Shown: positions 50,649-55,944 of the stretch, in pieces
Position numbering within the stretch: the stretch's first letter is position 1
How the letters are laid out: each line of letters starts with the position of its first letter
Assembly (NCBI RefSeq): GCF_019972155.1
Contig: NZ_BOVL01000007.1
Span: 259,906 to 315,849 of the forward strand
DNA: 55,944 bases
Reading direction: 5' to 3'
From: Bradyrhizobium sp. RD5-C2
Lineage (GTDB): Bacteria > Pseudomonadota > Alphaproteobacteria > Rhizobiales > Xanthobacteraceae
The notes under the pieces: model-generated
Told to the model about the DNA's origin: nothing
Database searches by the model: none
What the model saw: the letters and a program-made list of their open reading frames with translations, nothing else
Made by a program: the position numbers and the translations under genes

Positions 50649-50741
50649 AGGTGGATGCGCAGGGCATCGGCGAGTGGACGCGACGCCGTCCGTCGGACGG
50701 CTATGCCCGTGCATGACACGCTAGAATTGCAGGTTAGAGAC

Positions 50742-51515
50742 ATGTCGAAGGCTCCTCCACTCCGTCTCGGTATCAATGTCGATCACGTCGCGACCCTGCG
50801 CAATGCGCGGGGCGGCGCGCGGCCCGACCCGGTGCGGCTGGCGCTTGCCGCGATCGCGGCCGGCGCCGACGGCATCACCGCGCATCTGCGCGAGGATCGC
50901 CGCCATATCCGCGACGAGGACATGGCGCGGCTCAAGGCCGAGATCTCCAAGCCGCTGAATTTCGAGATGGCGGCCACCGACGACATGCTGCGGATTTCGC
51001 TCGCCACCAAGCCGCATGCGGTCTGCCTGGTGCCGGAACGGCGCCAGGAGCTAACCACCGAAGGCGGCCTCGACGTGGTCGGCCAGCACAATGCGCTGGC
51101 GCCGTTCATCGCGCGGCTCAATGATGCCGGCATCCGGGTCTCGCTGTTCATCGCCGCCGATCCCCGGCAGATCGAGATGGCCGCGCAGCTGAAGGCGCCC
51201 GTGATCGAGATCCACACCGGCGGCTGGTGCGACGCCGTGGTCGACGGTCACAAGGACAAGGCGGAGGCCGAGTGGAAGCGCATCGTCGCCGGCGCCAGGC
51301 TCGCGCAGGCGGCCGGGCTCGAGGTCCATGCCGGCCACGGGCTCGACTACGAGACGGCGGAGACGATCTCTGCGCTGCCAGAAATCCGCGAGCTCAACAT
51401 CGGCTATTTCATGATGGGCGAGGCGCTGTTCGTCGGCATCGCCGCCACGGTGCGCGAGATGCGTGCGGCAATGGACCGCGGCCGCGCCAGGGCGCAAGGC
51501 GCCGTCAGCGCATGA
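50742..51515 (+). CDS. pdxJ: Pyridoxine 5'-phosphate synthase
   Basis: 257-aa TIM-barrel enzyme making pyridoxine 5'-phosphate from 3-amino-2-oxopropyl phosphate and deoxyxylulose 5-phosphate, last step of de novo vitamin B6 synthesis. Seen: [73 protein letters not shown], and [14 protein letters not shown] at [10 protein letters not shown]. The stop overlaps the acpS start (ATGA). Confidence 0.97.
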   Translation: MSKAPPLRLGINVDHVATLRNARGGARPDPVRLALAAIAAGADGITAHLREDRRHIRDEDMARLKAEISKPLNFEMAATDDMLRISLATKPHAVCLVPERRQELTTEGGLDVVGQHNALAPFIARLNDAGIRVSLFIAADPRQIEMAAQLKAPVIEIHTGGWCDAVVDGHKDKAEAEWKRIVAGARLAQAAGLEVHAGHGLDYETAETISALPEIRELNIGYFMMGEALFVGIAATVREMRAAMDRGRARAQGAVSA

Positions 51516-51928
51516 TCATCGGCATTGGCTCCGACCTGATCGATATCACCCGGATCGCGAAGGTGATCGAGCGGCACGGCGAACGATTCCTCGATCGCAT
51601 CTTCACCGACGCCGAACGCGCCAAAGCGTTGCGCCGTGCCAACAGCGAGAAGATGGTGGTCGCAACCTACGCCAAGCGTTTCGCCGCGAAGGAGGCCTGC
51701 TCCAAGGCGCTCGGCACCGGTATCCGGCGCGGGGTGTGGTGGAAGGACATGGGGGTGGTGAACCTGCCGGGCGGGCGGCCGTCGATGCTGCTGACCGGCG
51801 GGGCGCTGGCCCGGCTCCAGGAGCTGACGCCCGAGGGCATGCAGGCGCAGATCGACCTTTCGATCACGGACGATTGGCCGCTGGCGCAGGCCTTCGTCAT
51901 AATTTCGGCGGTTGCTCCCGCCAGATGA
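51512..51928 (+). CDS. acpS: Holo-[acyl-carrier-protein] synthase
   Basis: 138 aa. Phosphopantetheinyl transferase that activates acyl carrier protein. Seen: [20 protein letters not shown] with the metal-binding Asp, the catalytic block [18 protein letters not shown], and INDWP-like [10 protein letters not shown]. Translationally coupled to pdxJ through ATGA overlap, the standard pdxJ-acpS pair. Confidence 0.97.
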   Translation: MIIGIGSDLIDITRIAKVIERHGERFLDRIFTDAERAKALRRANSEKMVVATYAKRFAAKEACSKALGTGIRRGVWWKDMGVVNLPGGRPSMLLTGGALARLQELTPEGMQAQIDLSITDDWPLAQAFVIISAVAPAR

Positions 51929-52211
51929 GCGGGCGGCGCCAGAATCTGCCAGAAAACTTCAGCAAACTAAAAAATCATTGACATTTCAATGAATTGCGAA
52001 GTTTTGAGGCGGCGCTTGATTGCGCCCCTGCGAACAACCGTCTAAAACGCCGCAGGGTATCGAGCGAGACGCGGATTCCAGGTTCAGGCCGGAATTTGCC
52101 CTCAAGATCAGAATCAAGGCCATTTTCCTCACGCGGAGGGTCGAACGCTTCGCGTGGAGAGAACGTTCTGCCACCGCGTGGGCATCTGGGCCCGCGGGAA
52201 TTGGGAAAGCA

Positions 52212-52973
52212 ATGAGCGCGACCACCGGGACCAAATCTGAGAGCGGCTTGGGCGAGACCATCCGCGTCGTCATCCATGCCCTTCTGATCGCGCTTGTCAT
52301 CCGCACCTTCCTGTTCCAGCCGTTCAACATCCCCTCCGGGTCGATGAAGGCGACGCTGCTGGTCGGCGACTACCTGTTCGTCTCGAAATATTCCTATGGC
52401 TACAGCCACTATTCGATCCCGTTCTCGCCGAACATCTTCTCGGGGCGCATCTTCGGCTCGGAGCCGAACCGCGGCGACATCGTGGTGTTCCGCCTGCCGC
52501 GGGATGACTCCACCGATTACATCAAGCGCGTCATCGGACTGCCGGGCGACCGCATCGAGGTCCGGAACGGGCTGCTCTATATCAACGATGAGCCGATCAA
52601 GCGCGAGCGGCTGAGCGATTTCGTCGGCGAGGATCCCTGCGGCTCGGCGGACGCCACCGCCCGGGTCAAGCGCTGGAAGGAAACGCTGCCGAACGGCGTC
52701 AGCTATGAGTCGCTCGACTGCACCGACAACAGCTACATGGACAACACCATCGTCTACACCGTTCCGCCCGGGCATTTCTTCATGATGGGCGACAACCGCG
52801 ACAACTCCACCGACAGCCGCTTCCTGTCGCAGGTCGGCTACGTGCCGTTCGAGAACATCATCGGGCGTGCCCAGATGATCTTCTTCTCGATCGCCGAGGG
52901 CGAGCAGGCCTGGATGATCTGGCGCTGGCCGTTCGCCGTGCGGTGGAATCGCCTATTCTCCATCGTGCGATGA
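52212..52973 (+). CDS. lepB: Signal peptidase I
   Basis: 253-aa inner-membrane protease that removes signal peptides. One N-terminal transmembrane segment (IRVVIHALLIALVIRTFLFQ), nucleophile S44 in PSGSMKATLL, general base K105 in STDYIKRVIGLPGDRIEV, and the GDNRDNSTDSR box near the end. A 283-bp leader separates it from acpS and starts with TTGACA (51978), a possible -35. The stop overlaps the rnc start (ATGA). A second cysteine pair (DPCGS, LDCTDN) is typical of Gram-negative LepB. Confidence 0.97.
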   Translation: MSATTGTKSESGLGETIRVVIHALLIALVIRTFLFQPFNIPSGSMKATLLVGDYLFVSKYSYGYSHYSIPFSPNIFSGRIFGSEPNRGDIVVFRLPRDDSTDYIKRVIGLPGDRIEVRNGLLYINDEPIKRERLSDFVGEDPCGSADATARVKRWKETLPNGVSYESLDCTDNSYMDNTIVYTVPPGHFFMMGDNRDNSTDSRFLSQVGYVPFENIIGRAQMIFFSIAEGEQAWMIWRWPFAVRWNRLFSIVR

Positions 52974-53791
52974 ACGACGATACCGCAGCCATCAACGATC
53001 AAGCGCCCACCGGCGAGCCGAGCCAGACGCCCGCCGCCGAGAGCACGGCCGCGCCGAAGAAGCGGCGCAGCAAGGCTGCCAAGGCGGCTGAAGAGAAGGC
53101 CGCGATCGCCGGCACCGAGGCGCGCATCGGGTATACGTTCTCGGATGCCGCGCTGCTGACCACCGCGTTCACCCACGTCTCCGCGCTGAAGCCCGCCACC
53201 CGCAACCGCGCCGACAGCTACCAGCGGCTGGAATTCCTCGGCGACCACGTGCTCGGGCTGATCGTGTCCGACATGCTGTTCCGGGCGTTCCCGAAGGCCG
53301 ATGAGGGCGAGTTGTCGAAGCGGCTCGCCGATCTCGTGCGCAAGGAAAGCTGCGCCGACGTCGCCAAGTCGCTCGGGCTGCTCGAGGACATCAAGCTCGG
53401 CATGGTGAAGGCGGTCGAGGGCGCGCGGCTGCGCAAATCCGTGCTCGGCGATATCTGCGAGGCGGTGATCGGGGCGATCTTTCTCGACGGCGGCTACGAG
53501 GCCGCGCGTCAGTTCGTCGAGCGTAACTGGACCGAGCGGATGCACAAGCTGCGCCGCCCGCTGCGCGATCCCAAGACCGTGTTGCAGGAATGGGCGCAAG
53601 GCAAGGGATTGCCGACGCCGGTCTATCGCGAGGTCGAACGCACCGGCCCGCACCACGATCCACAATTCCGCGTTGCGGTTGACCTGCCGGGCCTGGCCTC
53701 CGCCGAAGGCCTCGGGGGCAACAAGCGGGCGGCCGAGAAAGCAGCAGCATCCGCGATGATCGAGCGTGAAGGCGTCGGCACCAATGACTGA
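52970..53791 (+). CDS. rnc: Ribonuclease III
   Basis: 273 aa. Double-strand-specific RNase. Catalytic signature YQRLEFLGDHVLGL with E88 and D92, followed by ADLVRKESCADVAKSLGL, GDICEAVIGAIFLDGGYEAA and the C-terminal dsRNA-binding domain (DPKTVLQEWAQGKGLPTPVY, GNKRAAEKAAASAM). The first 50 residues form a low-complexity Ala/Pro/Lys extension absent from E. coli Rnc. Coupled to lepB upstream and overlapping era by 8 nt downstream. Confidence 0.97.
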   Translation: MNDDTAAINDQAPTGEPSQTPAAESTAAPKKRRSKAAKAAEEKAAIAGTEARIGYTFSDAALLTTAFTHVSALKPATRNRADSYQRLEFLGDHVLGLIVSDMLFRAFPKADEGELSKRLADLVRKESCADVAKSLGLLEDIKLGMVKAVEGARLRKSVLGDICEAVIGAIFLDGGYEAARQFVERNWTERMHKLRRPLRDPKTVLQEWAQGKGLPTPVYREVERTGPHHDPQFRVAVDLPGLASAEGLGGNKRAAEKAAASAMIEREGVGTND

Positions 53792-54707
53792 CGAAGCCAA
53801 AGGGCAGGGAGACGCGACGCGCTGTGGCTTCGTCGCGCTGATCGGTGCGCCCAATGTCGGCAAGTCGACGCTGGTCAACGCGCTGGTGGGCTCCAAGGTC
53901 ACCATCGTGTCGCGCAAGGTGCAGACCACGCGTGCGCTGATCCGCGGCATCGTGATCGAGGGCAACGCGCAGATCATCCTGGTCGACACGCCCGGCATCT
54001 TCGCGCCGCGGCGCCGGCTCGACCGCGCCATGGTGTCGACCGCCTGGAGCGGCGCCCACGACGCCGATCTCGTCTGCGTGCTGCTCGATGCGAAGTCGGG
54101 CATCGACGAGGAGGCCAACGCGATCCTGGCCAAGCTCGAAACCGTCGCGCATCCGAAGATCCTGGTGCTGAACAAAGTCGACCTCGTGCAGCGCGAGAAG
54201 CTGCTGGCGCTGGCGCAGGCCGCCAACGAGCGGATGCGCTTCGAGCACACCTTCATGATCTCGGCGCTGTCGGGCGACGGCGTTGCCGACCTGCGCGAGG
54301 CGCTGGCCAAGCTGGTGCCCGCGGGACCGTTCCTCTATCCCGAGGACCAGATGTCGGATGCGCCGATGCGGCATCTGGCGGCCGAGATCACCCGCGAGAA
54401 GATCTACAGCCATCTGCACCAGGAATTGCCGTACCAGTCGACGGTCGAGACCGACAGCTGGACCGACCGCAAGGACAAGTCGATCCGCATCGAGCAGACG
54501 ATCTTTGTCGAGCGCGAGAGCCAGCGCAAGATCGTGCTCGGCAAGGGCGGCGCCACCATCAAGTCGATCGGCGCGCAGGCGCGTGCCGAGATCGCCGAGA
54601 TCATGGGCGTGCCTGTGCACCTGTTCCTGTTCGTCAAGGTGCGCGAGAACTGGGGCGACGATCCCGACCGCTACAAGGAAATGGGACTGGACTTCCCCAA
54701 GGAATGA
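53784..54707 (+). CDS. era: GTPase Era
   Basis: 307 aa. 16S rRNA-binding GTPase needed for 30S maturation. G1 GAPNVGKSTL (residues 21-30), G2 region VQTTRALIRG, G3 VDTPGIF, G4 LNKVDLV, G5 SALSGDGV, then a C-terminal KH domain (IVLGKGGATIKSIGAQA). ATG within the rnc 3' end. Its stop overlaps the next gene's start by 4 nt. Complete. Confidence 0.97.
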   Translation: MTDEAKGQGDATRCGFVALIGAPNVGKSTLVNALVGSKVTIVSRKVQTTRALIRGIVIEGNAQIILVDTPGIFAPRRRLDRAMVSTAWSGAHDADLVCVLLDAKSGIDEEANAILAKLETVAHPKILVLNKVDLVQREKLLALAQAANERMRFEHTFMISALSGDGVADLREALAKLVPAGPFLYPEDQMSDAPMRHLAAEITREKIYSHLHQELPYQSTVETDSWTDRKDKSIRIEQTIFVERESQRKIVLGKGGATIKSIGAQARAEIAEIMGVPVHLFLFVKVRENWGDDPDRYKEMGLDFPKE

Positions 54708-55132
54708 GCCGGCGCCCGAATGTGCCCAGAGCAGTGAGCGTGCCTAAAGCAATGAACGTGCCCAGAAATGTGCTGTGGTTTGAGGTGCTGCTCTATCTGT
54801 CGCTGACGCTCGACGCGTTGTCGGTGGCGTTCCAGGACCGCACGCCGACCGACGTGAGGACCGATCAGATGATCACCGGTGAGACGCTGACTGCCGGCTG
54901 CATGATCCTGCTGCTGGTGTATTTCGTCCGGCTCGCCGCGCAGCACCGCAAGAACTGGCCGCGCTGGGCGCTCGGCGCGATGCTGGTGCTGTCGGTGATC
55001 TCGCTGGTGCAGGTGATCGGCGAAAAAGGCCTCGAGCTCGACAGCGCCATCGAGGTGGTGTCCTGTATCCTGACCGCGGCCGGACTGTATTACTCCTTCA
55101 CTGGCGACGCGCAGGGCTGGTTCAACGCGTAA
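54704..55132 (+). CDS. Multi-pass membrane protein of unknown function
   Basis: 142 aa, about four hydrophobic segments (FEVLLYLSLTLDALSVAF, LTAGCMILLLVYFVRLA, WALGAMLVLSVISLVQVI, IEVVSCILTAAGLYYSF). The N-terminal 22 residues contain a small duplicated motif (NVPRAVS-VPKAMNVPRNV). An internal ATG at MNVPRNVLWF (54752) may be the real start. Coupled to era by ATGA. No family recognised; the position between era and recO suggests it is part of the same operon. Confidence 0.78.
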   Translation: MSRRPNVPRAVSVPKAMNVPRNVLWFEVLLYLSLTLDALSVAFQDRTPTDVRTDQMITGETLTAGCMILLLVYFVRLAAQHRKNWPRWALGAMLVLSVISLVQVIGEKGLELDSAIEVVSCILTAAGLYYSFTGDAQGWFNA

Positions 55133-55220
55133 AGGGCGGTGCGCAGGGCGCGCGCTGCCAAAATATCGAAAACAACCCCATGCAAAGTAGCCGGTGGCGA
55201 CGGGCGCTCGGCCAGGCAAC

Positions 55221-55250
55221 TTGACACGTCGGGCAACTCAGCATTACAAT
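55221..55250 (+). promoter_or_regulatory. Candidate sigma-70 promoter upstream of recO
   Basis: TTGACA (consensus -35) and TACAAT (-10) with an 18-bp spacer, in the gap before recO, about 95 nt upstream of its ATG. Confidence 0.55.
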
Positions 55251-55344
55251 TCTAATATTCCGAAATTATGCAAGCGCTGCCGCCCGTCGGCGTGACGGCG
55301 CATGATGACTGCGCGGTGCGCTGGAATCCTGTAGTCTCCCTTTC

Positions 55345-55944
55345 ATGGAATGGACCGACGAAGGCATCGTGCTGGGCGTGCGGCGGCATGGCGAATCCTC
55401 CGCCATCGTCGAGCTCTTGACGCGCGAGCACGGCCGCCATCTCGGCCTCGTGCGCGGCGGCGCCAGTTCGCGGATGCGGCCGCTGCTGCAGCCCGGCAAC
55501 AGCGTCACCGCGGTGTGGCGGGCGCGGCTCGATGAGCATCTCGGCATGTACGCGCTGGAAGGCACGCGGTTGCGGGCGGCGACGCTGCTCGCCTCGTCGC
55601 ACGCGGTTTATGGCGTGACGCATCTGGCGGCGCTGGCGCGGCTGCTGCCGGAGCGCGATCCGCATGAAGATATCTACGAGATGCTGCAGGGGACGCTCGA
55701 CGATTTCGACGATGCCGGCGTTGCCGCCGTGCACCTGATCCGGTTCGAGCTCGCGATGCTGACCGAGCTCGGCTTCGGGCTCGACCTGGAAAACTGCGCG
55801 GCGACCGGAGAGACCACCGACCTGATCTACGTGTCGCCGAAATCCGGCGGCGCCGTGTCCCGCGCCGCCGGCGAGCCGTGGCGCGACCGGCTGCTGCCGC
55901 TGCCGGCGGTCCTGCGCGAAGGCGAGAGCGGCGCCAACGGCTGG
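55345..55944 (+). CDS. recO: DNA repair protein RecO (cut by window edge)
   Basis: First 200 codons of RecO, which helps RecF/RecR load RecA at gaps. N-terminal OB fold: [39 protein letters not shown]. Helical region: [21 protein letters not shown] with the first zinc-type Cys. The 3' end lies beyond the window, so completeness cannot be judged. Own promoter-like sequence upstream. Confidence 0.94.
   Translation, partial: MEWTDEGIVLGVRRHGESSAIVELLTREHGRHLGLVRGGASSRMRPLLQPGNSVTAVWRARLDEHLGMYALEGTRLRAATLLASSHAVYGVTHLAALARLLPERDPHEDIYEMLQGTLDDFDDAGVAAVHLIRFELAMLTELGFGLDLENCAATGETTDLIYVSPKSGGAVSRAAGEPWRDRLLPLPAVLREGESGANGW

Noticed and set aside
49077..50714. 545-codon reverse open frame opposite rsh
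   Set aside because: Shadow of rsh third-position GC bias; no recognisable domain.

Overview
The window looks like chromosome of a Bradyrhizobium-type alphaproteobacterium (inference). It is GC-rich (about two thirds G+C where I hand-counted core genes). It carries the housekeeping order rpoZ-rsh-pdxJ-acpS-lepB-rnc-era-recO, a dapA-mscL-smpB block and a dispersed gatC/gatA/gatB set. Between genes lie two long inverted repeats of the kind common in Bradyrhizobium.

Layout. 1-3 kb: two HxlR regulators, one divergent from an SDR oxidoreductase and one divergent from an azoreductase, each pair separated by an inverted-repeat candidate operator. 3-9 kb: dprA, an amidase, plsY, and a pyrB-pyrC pair whose PyrC lacks metal ligands (PyrC' type). 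9-16 kb: a VanX-like dipeptidase, a tandem pair of small anchored proteins, aidB, two CPBP membrane proteases, an orphan ABC binding protein, an AEC transporter and ruvX. 17-21 kb: a LysR regulator divergent from two nitronate monooxygenases, a NIPSNAP protein and two very small reverse-strand genes. 21-27.2 kb: gatC, gatA and gatB, interleaved with two short unknown genes and a patatin-like lipoprotein. 27.8-35.4 kb: a lysine-rich histone-like peptide, a Sel1-type protein, transporters, and AraC/LysR regulators. 35.6-40.3 kb: an accessory stretch of small secreted or anchored proteins and a large anchored protein with a heptad repeat. From 40.4 kb: tRNA-Ser(GCT), a lytic transglycosylase with a 20-unit pentapeptide repeat, then core genes to the truncated recO at the right edge.

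The most unusual locus is gatB. Its first 319 codons match the surrounding chromosome in style, but its 3' third is a divergent, more A+T-rich gatB end (54% G+C in a 240-nt sample). Right after its stop lies the displaced original 3' end (66% G+C), which carries a frameshift. The two 3' ends start with the same 26-bp in-frame direct repeat (one mismatch), 585 bp apart. This is the pattern left by an element that enters an essential gene and carries its own replacement 3' end, here reduced to almost nothing but the replacement.

All functional calls come from reading translated sequence, motifs and context; no database search was possible.
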